From Methylotenera_A sp031369365 (lineage in GTDB: Bacteria; Pseudomonadota; Gammaproteobacteria; Burkholderiales; Methylophilaceae), in contig JANMOP010000067.1 of the NCBI GenBank assembly GCA_031369365.1, forward strand, positions 1 through 48,097: a DNA stretch of 48,097 bases. Direction: 5' to 3'. Under the pieces are notes generated by a model. That model was not told the DNA's origin and made no database searches. It was given only the letters and a program-made list of their open reading frames with translations. This document shows, piece after piece, positions 17,534 to 26,477 of the stretch. The position numbers and the translations under genes are program-made. The first letter of the stretch is position 1. The number at the start of each line of letters is the position of its first letter.

Positions 17534-18533
17534 TAACACCACACATTTTGATGGCAGCTGTTAATTGTTCAGTGTAGAAGCCGATTTGCTTAACAGAACC
17601 CACTGCATTAGCGATTATTAAATTTGCCTCATTAGCATCATTTAATAAACAAATAATTCTATCAGCGATATTTGTTAAGCTTTGTATGTCTGTTTCATAT
17701 ATCTTGACACAAGCATTTTCACTTAAGTAATTTTTAATCTCTCCAACAGGCCTTACAACAGGTAAGCAACCAGCTTGAATTGCTTCTATTGTGGATAAAG
17801 ACATACCCTCAACATCAGAAGTTAAAACATAACACTTTGATTCGTGTAAATACTCTATTACTTTTGAATTATCAATATTTTTAACAAGTGTAATATTCTT
17901 ATCATATAAACCGCTTAAATGATTAAGCAACTCACTCTCATCACCTGCTTGTATTATTAGCACTTTCAAATCAGATTTGCGCTCAATAATGCAACCAATT
18001 AACGAACACAGAATATCAATTCTTTTTTGAGGGTGATTTCTACCCACCCATACAACATCATAATTTCTACTTTGCCAATTTAGAGTACTGCTATTTGTAA
18101 AGCTTTTAAATACATACGGAATAATATGACTTTGTTGGGTTTGAATTTTGTTCATAAAGTCACTTGTTGCTTGCGAATCACACAACCTGAAATCTGCATG
18201 TTTCCAAGAAAACTTTTGTACCATAGCATCTAGTGGATGTGCAAAATCAGCCAAATGATAAAAAGCATACCATCTGATTCCAAACTTAGAAAACAGCCAG
18301 CCAATTGGATGCGCGTACCACAAAGATGTAATAATCACATCTGGATACCACCTGCGGCTAACTATCCCTAAAATCAAAAACAACACATGCTTTTGCCCTA
18401 CATTTAAACAACCTTTCTTTTTTACATAAAAAACTTTGTAATCAAAGCTGTTTTGTAAACTGTCTAAGGACTTTTGAATTCCGACTTCAACACCACCTAT
18501 ATCCAAACTAGGCAGAATATGTGCAACGTTCAT
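17520..18533 (-). CDS. Glycosyltransferase, family 4-like
   Basis: This 337-residue protein begins with the GT-B motif AHILPSLDIGGVEVGIQKSL. Its C-terminal domain contains VVWVGRNHPQKRIDILCSLI and the donor-binding segment DVEGMSLSTIEAIQAGCLPVV. It is somewhat short for GT4 but both domains are present. It likely adds a sugar of the same repeat unit. The ATG overlaps the stop of the preceding GT2 gene in an ATGA arrangement, so the two are translationally coupled. Confidence 0.82.
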   Translation of the reverse strand: MNVAHILPSLDIGGVEVGIQKSLDSLQNSFDYKVFYVKKKGCLNVGQKHVLFLILGIVSRRWYPDVIITSLWYAHPIGWLFSKFGIRWYAFYHLADFAHPLDAMVQKFSWKHADFRLCDSQATSDFMNKIQTQQSHIIPYVFKSFTNSSTLNWQSRNYDVVWVGRNHPQKRIDILCSLIGCIIERKSDLKVLIIQAGDESELLNHLSGLYDKNITLVKNIDNSKVIEYLHESKCYVLTSDVEGMSLSTIEAIQAGCLPVVRPVGEIKNYLSENACVKIYETDIQSLTNIADRIICLLNDANEANLIIANAVGSVKQIGFYTEQLTAAIKMCGVNEGA

Positions 18534-19339
18534 AAAGGGGGTTTCTTATCGTGACGAAGCTGCCAACTTAAATGTCGTAAGGTTTCAAATAAATAAGGAA
18601 TTTTACCCATCATTAAAACCATGTTTAACCTAAGCTGTGAGTATTTTATTTTTAAATTTAATTTTTTTTCAATTTCAATAACTTCCTTTTTAAAAATTTT
18701 AGCTCCTTTAACTGAATGCGTCAGACCGTCAGCGTCAATAACGACTTGTAAAACTGGCAAATAGACAGGTTGATTTTTTAATATTACTGGTCTTAGTCGC
18801 AAGTAAAAATCTAAATCACCTGCTGATTTATAGCTTGAATTAAAGTTGGTATTTACAAATAGCGATTTGTGATTAAAACAACCAGGGTGTGGTATGTCAA
18901 AATAAGGATTTTGAGAATAAAATAAATTTGCTGATTTATAACTTTTAAAGTACCTGTACTTTTGGTGTCGCGTGTAGCAACCATCACCATAAATAATAGA
19001 AGGTGTAAAATCTAACTGTGACAACAATGTTGTAACTTCCTTTAAAAAATTAACGGCAGGAATATCATCTACCCCAATAAAGCTAATGTATTCACCCTTA
19101 CAATATTTAATCGCTTTATTCCAAGCATCATAGATGCCTTCATCACGTTTAGACTCTACAATATTAAGGTTATTTTCAAGCCTTAAAATATTTAAAGTCT
19201 CATCAGTAGAGCCTCCATCCATCACAATAAATTCACATGACTCGCCTTTAAATAGTCGCGTTGTTTCATTTAAAATATTTGCTCTGTTGCCACAATTAAA
19301 AGTAGCAACAATATAGCTAACTAGTGGGGTTTTACTCAT
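18530..19339 (-). CDS. Glycosyltransferase, family 2 (WcaE/colanic type)
   Basis: The product starts MSKTPLVSYIVATFNCGNRA, a standard GT2 first strand. EFIVMDGGSTDETLNIL, RDEGIYDAWNKAIKYCKGEYISFIGVDD and FDIPHPGCFNHKSLFV follow, giving the DxD-like metal site and acceptor region of short GT2 enzymes. The frame is open upstream to 19432, but those residues overlap a remnant of another gene and do not look like GT2, so I take the ATG at 19337-19339 (269 residues). This ATG overlaps the TGA of a 55-codon chimeric ORF (ATGA), so that remnant may now serve for coupled translation. Only the start assignment is uncertain. Confidence 0.85.
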   Translation of the reverse strand: MSKTPLVSYIVATFNCGNRANILNETTRLFKGESCEFIVMDGGSTDETLNILRLENNLNIVESKRDEGIYDAWNKAIKYCKGEYISFIGVDDIPAVNFLKEVTTLLSQLDFTPSIIYGDGCYTRHQKYRYFKSYKSANLFYSQNPYFDIPHPGCFNHKSLFVNTNFNSSYKSAGDLDFYLRLRPVILKNQPVYLPVLQVVIDADGLTHSVKGAKIFKKEVIEIEKKLNLKIKYSQLRLNMVLMMGKIPYLFETLRHLSWQLRHDKKPPL

Positions 19340-19503
19340 ACAGCAAACTCTAACTTTGCAACGAGTTCTTGCCATAATATCTGCCCTGCGTAGACAGGCA
19401 CTAACGGCAACACTAGCAAAACGCCAAAACATTGTTGTAAGGTTTTTGCGTGATTAAATACGGCAACAATAATCGATATTACTGGAAAATTCTTATTAAT
19501 CAT
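19336..19503 (-). pseudogene. Chimeric remnant: GT2 N-terminus fused to an FkbM methyltransferase segment
   Basis: A 55-codon ORF starts at the ATG at 19501-19503 and ends in TGA at 19336-19338. Residues 1-25 (MINKNFPVISIIVAVFNHAK...) look like the start of a lost GT2 glycosyltransferase. From about residue 26 it switches in frame to VLPLVPVYAGQILWQELVAK, matching the FkbM methyltransferase at 23.5-24.2 kb. At DNA level 19350-19425 equals 23619-23694 at 68 of 76 positions. Neither parent domain is complete, so no enzyme activity is expected. The frame is unbroken, with GGA 8 bases upstream of the ATG, so it may still be translated and coupled to the next GT2 gene. Confidence 0.75.
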
Positions 19504-19518
19504 TTTATATCCAAAAAC

Positions 19519-20094
19519 TTAGGTTTGCTTTGTATCTACTTCTTTTTCAAATACAAATACATTATTTAGGCCAAGTTGAAATCTCTTTCTAGTTTTAAGT
19601 TTCAATCCTTTCGAAAGCACTATAGCTAACGTGTCTGGATCAAAACCGTGGTGTTCCTCTAATGCCTGTCCATCTATTAGCTTTAAAAACATCAGAACAT
19701 CAAGTATGTTGTCGACGAATGGATGCGGTATTGTAACGATTAATCGCCCATTATCATTAAGCATCTGTGCAATGCGATGAGAAGACTCGGTTAAATCTGC
19801 CTCAGTAAAGTGTTCAAAAACGGCCAATGCGAAAATGACATCATATGAGCTGCAGTGTTGACTATCTTGCAAAACAGAGGGAAAGAAACCTCGCAGCAAT
19901 GTAGAGTTTGCTGATACAGCGTTAGCTGACAATCTCGGGTCGCAGCCATCAAGGCGCATTTTGCCGTCATCAATTCTATTAAACAAATAACCATCATCGC
20001 AGCCAATGTCAAAAACTGCTTCTACCTGATTTGGCACAGCCTTTAATGCGACATTTACGCGCCACCGACGAAGCACCTTGTCGATTAGTTTCAA
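19519..20094 (-). CDS. Class I SAM-dependent methyltransferase
   Basis: This 191-residue protein has SAM motif I (AVFDIGCDDGYLFNRI, residues about 26-41), then DVIFALAVFEHFTEADL and GRLIVTIPHPFVDNIL, the usual Methyltransf_11-like core. No extra domain is visible. It probably methylates a sugar or lipid intermediate, or acts with the GtrA/DPM1-like pair upstream; the substrate is unknown. Its start overlaps the gtrA-like stop by 4 bp (ATGA), so it belongs to that transcript. Confidence 0.8.
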   Translation of the reverse strand: MKLIDKVLRRWRVNVALKAVPNQVEAVFDIGCDDGYLFNRIDDGKMRLDGCDPRLSANAVSANSTLLRGFFPSVLQDSQHCSSYDVIFALAVFEHFTEADLTESSHRIAQMLNDNGRLIVTIPHPFVDNILDVLMFLKLIDGQALEEHHGFDPDTLAIVLSKGLKLKTRKRFQLGLNNVFVFEKEVDTKQT

Positions 20095-20498
20095 TTCAAT
20101 TCTCCATTTTTACTATTTGACGAAAACACCCATATTAGCTGTAATACATAGCTTGTGAAACTAATAAGCAATGCGACGGAGAAAAAAGAAATAATAGGGC
20201 TTACATTAATTTTGGCCAGCAAAAACGGCATAAGCGCTGAAAGTCCTAACCCTATCAATTGAATGACCAAATACCTTGGAAATGACTTGGAGTAAGTTTT
20301 ACTTGATTCAAAAACAAATTTACTTTGAATGAAATATACAATTGGAACCAAGCAGGCATATACAATAAAGCTTGCAATCCAAGCCTTCATACCAGCTGTG
20401 GTAAGGGTAAATGAACCAACAATATATAAGCCAGCACCGAATCCGCCTGTAAGAAGGAATCTAAAAATTTGTAATGAGTTTTTTGTAACTATTGGCAT
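20091..20498 (-). CDS. GtrA-family membrane protein
   Basis: This 135-residue protein has four predicted membrane helices with the GtrA signatures FRFLLTGGFGAGLYIVGSF at the start and YFIQSKFVFESSK in the middle. GtrA proteins are thought to flip or hold polyprenyl-phosphate sugars made by a DPM1/GtrB-like enzyme. Exactly such an enzyme lies 25 bp upstream, and a GT-C enzyme that would use a polyprenyl-phosphate sugar lies before that. The three together look like a glycan side-branch decoration module. Confidence 0.87.
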   Translation of the reverse strand: MPIVTKNSLQIFRFLLTGGFGAGLYIVGSFTLTTAGMKAWIASFIVYACLVPIVYFIQSKFVFESSKTYSKSFPRYLVIQLIGLGLSALMPFLLAKINVSPIISFFSVALLISFTSYVLQLIWVFSSNSKNGELN

Positions 20499-20523
20499 AT
20501 TGCATCTATCTTATAACTTGCAG

Positions 20524-21678
20524 TCAGTTTAAATTCCGCTTGGTCGGTAAAGCCAAAAAACCCATAATTAAAGATCCTAAGAAACCAATTCCGCCAATGA
20601 TAATAAGCAGGGTTGACAGACTAACATCTCTTAGAAATGCCCCTTGCTGTAACTCGCCAAAGCTTTTTCCGCCCCACTCTGACAAAAGGTTGAATCCCAA
20701 ATAAATACCCATTGCTATAAAAAAAAGACTAATTATGCTTCCAAGTTCTAATATGGGTGATGTACGTGCCCGCTCTAGAAGGTTATGCTCTTGCAACAAT
20801 CCTTCGCGCATACCAAACATTCTGACCACTACCCCTAATATTAAGGACATCATGCCAAGAGTGATTCCCGCTTGTGCGAAAAAAAGAGTATTGGTATCAA
20901 AGACTAGATTTCCTATTTTTAATGGATTTGCAAGTATCAAAAAATAAAACAATGAACTAATGATAAAAACCACAAAGCCAGGATTTAAAAATAGCCAGCG
21001 CGGGCTAAAAAGCATCATAAAACGGAGGTGACGCCAACCATCTCGCCAAGGACGTAAATGAGGCGGTCGCGAACGCCCATCTTTTGATAACGTTGTAGGA
21101 ACTTCGGCAATTCTCATTCCAAACAAATTGGCCTTGATGACCATTTCAGAGGCAAACTCCATTCCCGTTGTCCGCAAATCCATACGAAAAAATGCGTCTT
21201 TACTAAAACCTCGTAATCCACAATGAAAGTCTTTCGCCGGACATGCAAACAAGGTGCGGCCTACCCAAGACAAAATTGGATTCCCTATATATCTGTTTTT
21301 CCATGGCATAGCATTTAGAGCAATTCCACCAAGAAAACGATTGCCCATAACCAAATCATAACCTTCATCTAACTTTAAAACAAAAGCATCCAAATTACTA
21401 AAGTCATATGAGTCATCTGAATCGCCCATAATAATATAATCACCGTGCGCCGCTACCACTCCATAGTACAAAGCCGATCCATAACCGCGAATAGGAACGT
21501 CAATAACTCGCGCATTATTTCTGTATGCTATTTCTTGAGAACCATCACTACTTCCATTATCCGCAATGACCACCTCTCCATCTGTGCCTGTTCTGTTAAG
21601 CCAATCATTCGCTTTTTTTATACATATTTCCAGCGTCTCAGCTTCGTTGAGGCAAGGCATTAATATAGATAACTTCAT
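20524..21678 (-). CDS. DPM1/GtrB-like GT2 polyprenyl-phosphate glycosyltransferase with membrane anchor
   Basis: The N-terminal GT2 domain (about residues 1-225) starts LSILMPCLNEAETLEICIKKA and carries VVIADNGSSDGS and DYIIMGDSDDSYDFSNL, where the DSDDS box is the metal/nucleotide site. CGLRGFSKDAFFRMDL is also typical of dolichol-phosphate-mannose synthase homologues. Four hydrophobic segments follow (about 235-380), as in membrane-anchored GtrB types. It would load a sugar onto undecaprenyl phosphate on the cytoplasmic face. Its ATG overlaps the stop of the GT-C gene by one base (TAATG), and gtrA follows by 25 bp. Confidence 0.87.
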   Translation of the reverse strand: MKLSILMPCLNEAETLEICIKKANDWLNRTGTDGEVVIADNGSSDGSQEIAYRNNARVIDVPIRGYGSALYYGVVAAHGDYIIMGDSDDSYDFSNLDAFVLKLDEGYDLVMGNRFLGGIALNAMPWKNRYIGNPILSWVGRTLFACPAKDFHCGLRGFSKDAFFRMDLRTTGMEFASEMVIKANLFGMRIAEVPTTLSKDGRSRPPHLRPWRDGWRHLRFMMLFSPRWLFLNPGFVVFIISSLFYFLILANPLKIGNLVFDTNTLFFAQAGITLGMMSLILGVVVRMFGMREGLLQEHNLLERARTSPILELGSIISLFFIAMGIYLGFNLLSEWGGKSFGELQQGAFLRDVSLSTLLIIIGGIGFLGSLIMGFLALPTKRNLN

Positions 21679-23459
21679 TATTTAGTATCCGCTCTTACAA
21701 TTTTATAAATAATCACATCACTTATTTCTGCTATCTTTTCAAACTTACCAGTTTGCGTTAAGTAGGTAATTGACTCATAAAAATGTTTCATAAAAACTGA
21801 AAGCATTGGCGTTTTACCTTCAACATGCCCATAAGAGCAACAATTTGAAATTGCCATGTATTCAATATTTTGCAAATTTATCAAAGATAACAGGTCATTT
21901 GGCGTGGTTTTACTAAGCAAATCACCTTTCTCTGTCATTGGGTGAAAGTGATAGTAAGGGCGATCAAGATAATAAAACATCTGATTACCACCAAATCCAA
22001 CGCCAATTTTTGAATTTTTAGGCGTGTTAAGATTTAAAAAGTTAGCCACTTTCCAATAGGGCACATTTGCTTCCAAAAATTGAGTTCTGTTAAACAAGAA
22101 GCTGTGTTCAATAGTTTTGTATGCATCAGCACCGCGAAAAAAACCTAGCGCGCCAAATAAAACAGCCAGTATTATTAATGCAATATTAATATTAAATTGA
22201 TGATAATTTTTTTTCACCAGCTTAAAAACTTCATCGCAAAAGAATGCAGCAAATACTGAAATCATTACTAAAAGAAAAATATTATATCTAGGCTCCCAAA
22301 ATCCATATCTCAATGTAATAACTGTAATCGCAATTAAAACTAGTGCTGTAAAACGTAGCTCACGTTTATGCGTCAAGCTGAGGCAAACACCTAGAAATCC
22401 TAGTACACTCACCACAGATCCAAAGCTATGAATATGCTTCTTGAAGAACGTGAAAATTGTTCCCGTATCCCAAGTAAAGTCAACAATATCGTGAAAGAAT
22501 ATTTCATTGAATATATTGATATATATCTGATTAAAAAGATTTTTTCCTAAAAATATCTGATTTAACGCTGGGTAAAAAGGGTTTTGAAATTCAATGAAGT
22601 TTCTTAAATACCAAGGGAAAGCAGCCAAAATGATAAAGAAAGTTAGTGCAAAATATCTTTGCAATTTGTCTTTAAATGGCATAGACGAAAAGTGCGTGAT
22701 TGTGATGAATGCGCTTATTGGAATGATTGAGAATATGATACTGTTATATTTGGTGCCTATCGCACCACCAATTAAAGCACCTATCATCCCAGCAAGAAAA
22801 ATACTTTTATTTCTGTAGTAAGTAACCAGTATTACAATTGCCCAAACTTGAAAAAACCCATTTAAGATATCATTTTTTGCAATTGGTAAGGAAATAATAT
22901 AAGCCGTAGAACAACCTACAAAAATACCTGCCAAAATGGAGACTTTGTTTGAAACCCCGCACTGTATTGCAATGCGATTTGCAGCTAATACCATTCCAAA
23001 ACCTAAAATGTAATTAATCACTTTAGCAAGCACAGGTGAGTTAAAAAACAACAGTGAAACCGAAGTTAAAGTTTCGTAGTTTTGAGGGAATGCAGAATAT
23101 GGACCATAATTATCTACATAATAAAATTGTTGCGCCGCAACATAATGTTTAGGTAATGAAACAGAATATGCAATTTCATCATAAGTAAACGTAGGAATAA
23201 ATGACACTAAAAAAGTTGAACTGATTTGAATTAAAAAAATTATGAGGGCAATTATAGTTAGTTGATTATTATCTTTATCAACTTTTATGAAAGATGAACT
23301 AGGTACATGAAATGATATAGCGGCGGATAATAGCAAGCTTATACTTACGGTTAATTGATCAAAGCGCCAATAAATACCAATAACTGATAACAAAAAAACA
23401 GTTGTCGTTATGAAAATTAGCCATTTAAAGTACAACTGTTCTATTTTATTAGTTATCAA
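21678..23459 (-). CDS. GT-C family glycosyltransferase (ArnT/PMT-like membrane protein)
   Basis: This 593-residue integral membrane protein has about 12 hydrophobic segments. The first periplasmic loop carries TFTYDEIAYSVSLPKHYV, where the Asp-Glu pair is in the position of the catalytic acid motif of GT39/GT83 enzymes, and a soluble C-terminal part begins near residue 480. Such enzymes take sugars from polyprenyl-phosphate donors in the periplasm. The DPM1-like donor synthase and GtrA directly downstream fit this role well. Both the acceptor and the sugar are unknown. Confidence 0.75.
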   Translation of the reverse strand: MITNKIEQLYFKWLIFITTTVFLLSVIGIYWRFDQLTVSISLLLSAAISFHVPSSSFIKVDKDNNQLTIIALIIFLIQISSTFLVSFIPTFTYDEIAYSVSLPKHYVAAQQFYYVDNYGPYSAFPQNYETLTSVSLLFFNSPVLAKVINYILGFGMVLAANRIAIQCGVSNKVSILAGIFVGCSTAYIISLPIAKNDILNGFFQVWAIVILVTYYRNKSIFLAGMIGALIGGAIGTKYNSIIFSIIPISAFITITHFSSMPFKDKLQRYFALTFFIILAAFPWYLRNFIEFQNPFYPALNQIFLGKNLFNQIYINIFNEIFFHDIVDFTWDTGTIFTFFKKHIHSFGSVVSVLGFLGVCLSLTHKRELRFTALVLIAITVITLRYGFWEPRYNIFLLVMISVFAAFFCDEVFKLVKKNYHQFNINIALIILAVLFGALGFFRGADAYKTIEHSFLFNRTQFLEANVPYWKVANFLNLNTPKNSKIGVGFGGNQMFYYLDRPYYHFHPMTEKGDLLSKTTPNDLLSLINLQNIEYMAISNCCSYGHVEGKTPMLSVFMKHFYESITYLTQTGKFEKIAEISDVIIYKIVRADTK

Positions 23460-23514
23460 TTAAAAAACCCTATTATTAGCTTGACTACTTAAATGCAGTA
23501 ATTTTTATTACTCA

Positions 23515-24240
23515 CTAATGACATTTTTGAAAAAACAAACCATCTAGTTGCAAAGTTTGTCCTGTTTCATTATTAATAAAACCTGTTTGTAAAGCGTAAA
23601 TGTGGTGATTAGTTTTGACTAACCTTGCAATGAGTTCTTGCCATAATATTTGCCCTGCGTAGAGAGGTACTAACGACAGCTCTAGCAAAACGCCTGTGCA
23701 ATGCGACAATATCTTATCTGCGCCTTCTAACACCGCAGCCTCATAGCCTTGCGTGTCTATTTTAAGAAATACTTTATCATTATCACTAACATATTTTGCA
23801 AAAACATCATTTAAACAAATTAGCGGCACTATTTGCTTATGCGTATATTTAGATTGCGGCGCAGCATTTTCGTGTGCGGCTAACATAGGCAATATCGAAC
23901 TGCTCACAGAATTGCCTGCCACGTTAATTTCAATTTCATCTGCAGTTGCACCTACTGCACAGCGCGGATGTATTATCCAATTTTTATCATTCTTTGCAGC
24001 TAACATTAACTTAGCGTAAGCATCTGATAATGGCTCAAAAGATATAATTTTACCTTGATAACCATGCAAGCGAAGCTCGTTGGCAAACTGTCCTATGTTG
24101 GCACCAACATCAAATACAACGTTAATATGATGCGTTTTCAATGCTTGTGCCGTTTGATAAGCAGGGCTGCTAGTAACGTTGAGTTTGTTAATTTGCAATC
24201 CCAAAGTAGCGGCTAATTTTTTTATGGTTTTTTTAATCAT
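23515..24240 (-). CDS. FkbM-family SAM-dependent methyltransferase
   Basis: This 241-residue protein contains NVVFDVGANIGQFANELRLHG (motif I), KIISFEPLSDAYAKL and KVFLKIDTQGYEAAVLEGA, the FkbM hallmarks. FkbM enzymes in glycan loci usually O-methylate sugar hydroxyls. Codons for GVLLELSLVPLYAGQILWQE are duplicated at 19350-19425 in a chimeric remnant, so an FkbM gene has recombined at least once in this locus. It lies 54 bp after the SAM methyltransferase at 24.3-25.1 kb... read on the minus strand it follows that gene by 21 bp and precedes the GT-C gene by 55 bp. Confidence 0.88.
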   Translation of the reverse strand: MIKKTIKKLAATLGLQINKLNVTSSPAYQTAQALKTHHINVVFDVGANIGQFANELRLHGYQGKIISFEPLSDAYAKLMLAAKNDKNWIIHPRCAVGATADEIEINVAGNSVSSSILPMLAAHENAAPQSKYTHKQIVPLICLNDVFAKYVSDNDKVFLKIDTQGYEAAVLEGADKILSHCTGVLLELSLVPLYAGQILWQELIARLVKTNHHIYALQTGFINNETGQTLQLDGLFFQKCH

Positions 24241-24261
24241 GTTATATTTCTTAGAGTAGTA

Positions 24262-25131
24262 TTAGTTTAATTCAGTTAAGTTTTTTGCTTTAATTAAAAA
24301 ACAAAAATGGTCTTTGCTGAAATTTGAAAAACGTTGTGTTTTAAAGCCAAAAATGGTCAAAACCATGCCTATAAAAGCTTTAATAAAAGATTTAAAGTTT
24401 AACTCTGCATAACAGAATTTTCTTAAATTAATAACTGAATAACCGTTATCATCACAAAACGCTTCTAACCAAGTTTGGCCTATAAAAGATATATGTTCGT
24501 AAAAACTTGAGTACCAAAATTTATTTTTTGTACGTTGCCAAACCCAATTATCCGCATTACCTGTCGAAATTAGAATTGCTCCATTAGGTTTGAGAAATCC
24601 AGCTAAATATAAAAGGAATTCTGCAGGATTTACTGTATGTTCTATCACATCAATAGCAACTATTAAATCAAATTTAAAATCGGTATCAATTTCATAAAGA
24701 TTTTTGCCAACTATATTTATAGCTTTACTTGCGGCTACTCTACTTGCGTTTTCCGACATCTCAACTGCATTTTTTGAAAATCTATCTGGCAATGAAGCTA
24801 ATAAATCACCTGTATAACACCCAATATCAAGCACACTGCAACAGTTTTGATATTTAGACATAATAATAGAACGTGCTATTTTTTGATCTTTTCTCAATTG
24901 TAGCGAATTAGAACTCCAAACATCGGCATCAGAAGCAGCATATAACTCATTGTATTGAGCCTCAGTAAGCACTGGGTGTCTAGCCAGCATTGAACAATCA
25001 TTACATTTATATAGGCTACTTTCTGCGAAAGATACCATTAACGGTTTACCCGCAAAGCTATTCATTATAGGGAGCTTGCCCAATGATGATATGTTTTGTG
25101 AGGCGCAAGATCTACAAGTATACTTAATCAT
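24262..25131 (-). CDS. SAM-dependent methyltransferase with N-terminal zinc-binding domain
   Basis: The N-terminus has two cysteine pairs (YTCRSCAS and YKCNDCSML, about residues 4-45), as in the zinc-binding domain of sugar C-methyltransferases. SAM motif I (SVLDIGCYTGDLLASLP) and DLIVAIDVIEHTVNPAEFL follow. The C-terminal region has SSFYEHISFIGQTWLEAFC, seen in Methyltransf_23-like proteins of polysaccharide loci. At 289 residues it lacks the full C-terminal domain of classic NDP-sugar C-3-methyltransferases (about 410 residues), so its substrate is open. The start overlaps the wzx-like gene by 8 bp. Confidence 0.8.
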   Translation of the reverse strand: MIKYTCRSCASQNISSLGKLPIMNSFAGKPLMVSFAESSLYKCNDCSMLARHPVLTEAQYNELYAASDADVWSSNSLQLRKDQKIARSIIMSKYQNCCSVLDIGCYTGDLLASLPDRFSKNAVEMSENASRVAASKAINIVGKNLYEIDTDFKFDLIVAIDVIEHTVNPAEFLLYLAGFLKPNGAILISTGNADNWVWQRTKNKFWYSSFYEHISFIGQTWLEAFCDDNGYSVINLRKFCYAELNFKSFIKAFIGMVLTIFGFKTQRFSNFSKDHFCFLIKAKNLTELN

Positions 25132-26461
25132 TTTTATAATTCATTGCATTTATAACAGGTAAGATAAGTAGTAAAGCAAATAAACAATAAATAAATTTGG
25201 ATCCTATTGCCGCATATATCCCATAGCTTTCAATATATAAAAATAAAGCAATAATCCCCATTCCGGCGCCAACTATACATTGCATGGAAATAGCTTTTAC
25301 CAGCTTCATACCTAACGCCATGTAGTATGACGGAACATTTAAACTGAGTATAAAATAACAGAATATAAGCAAGTAAAAGGCACTTTTGTATTGATAACTT
25401 AGTTTAAAGTAACTAAATACAATGGGCATGAAGAGAGCCATAATAATAGACATTAGTAATGACAACGCTGTAGTAATACTAAAAATTTTAGTTATTTTTT
25501 TAATAGTTAAAATATTATTGTTTAATGCAATTTTAGGCATTATAAAACTTAGCACACTAGCTGTACAAAAATGCACTAGTTGCGCTAAGGTTAGCAATAT
25601 ATTGTAAATACCAACCAAAGCTGTTCCATAAAATGCGCCTAATACTAGCTTATCTATGGAGCCAAATATCGCACCCGATATATTTTGCAGGGTCATCCAC
25701 TTACCAAAATTGAAAAAACCCTTTGCTTCATTTATGTTATAGCGCATGTCATTTATTTTTAAGTCTGCTGTTTTACGCATTACCACAAGCCTTGTGATTA
25801 AACTTAGCGCGCTCACCAATACGGCAACGCCAATGATTATTTCAACTTGCTTATAATAAAAAGCTGCGGTAGATAGCAACGCAAAGCCTATTAGCTTTAT
25901 TAAAAACTCGCATAAAGCGGATGTTTTAAAATGTTGCAAGCCCTTTAAAGCGGCGGAAATTACCATATCGCATTGAGTAAAAATAAGCAATAAAACCACT
26001 TGTATCTTCAAATCACTATAAACAAGCCATTGCGGATGGTTAATTTTTAAGTAGCCTTGGCTTAAATATGTGGCTGATAAAAATAAAGTTGCAAAGCCAA
26101 CTGTACCTATCAAGGTGATAATTAGTGCCGTGGTGAGCTGTTGGGCGATGTTTTTTTTATAATCATAATTTGGGTATGCGCTATTTTTGGCTAAATGGTA
26201 AGTGATTGCCGTATTCATGCCCAACCCGGTAAAACCACTGAGCGCAATAAAAGCCATTGCCATTACATAAACGCCGTAATTAGCTAAACCCAAATTATGG
26301 GTAAGTATTGGCATAAGCATTAATGAAAAAAATGGTGCTGAAAATGATTCCACCATACTCCAAAATGCTGCCGCACCAACAGATTGGCTTATGCCAGCTT
26401 TTTTTAATGCAAAGGTAATAAAACCTTGTAAAGGTTTTGATATAACGCTAAGTTGGCGCAT
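25124..26461 (-). CDS. Wzx-like oligosaccharide flippase
   Basis: This 445-residue membrane protein has about 12-14 hydrophobic segments and belongs to the MATE/MVF-like polysaccharide transporter family. The first helices include AAAFWSMVESFSAPFFSLML and the typical loop ILTHNLGLANYGVYVMAMAF. A later GSIDKLVLGAFYGTALVGIY segment is also characteristic. It should move undecaprenyl-PP-linked repeat units across the inner membrane for the Wzy-like polymerase at 16.3-17.5 kb. It follows fcl by 16 bp. Confidence 0.88.
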   Translation of the reverse strand: MRQLSVISKPLQGFITFALKKAGISQSVGAAAFWSMVESFSAPFFSLMLMPILTHNLGLANYGVYVMAMAFIALSGFTGLGMNTAITYHLAKNSAYPNYDYKKNIAQQLTTALIITLIGTVGFATLFLSATYLSQGYLKINHPQWLVYSDLKIQVVLLLIFTQCDMVISAALKGLQHFKTSALCEFLIKLIGFALLSTAAFYYKQVEIIIGVAVLVSALSLITRLVVMRKTADLKINDMRYNINEAKGFFNFGKWMTLQNISGAIFGSIDKLVLGAFYGTALVGIYNILLTLAQLVHFCTASVLSFIMPKIALNNNILTIKKITKIFSITTALSLLMSIIMALFMPIVFSYFKLSYQYKSAFYLLIFCYFILSLNVPSYYMALGMKLVKAISMQCIVGAGMGIIALFLYIESYGIYAAIGSKFIYCLFALLLILPVINAMNYKND

Positions 26462-26477
26462 TAATAATTAACTTGCT

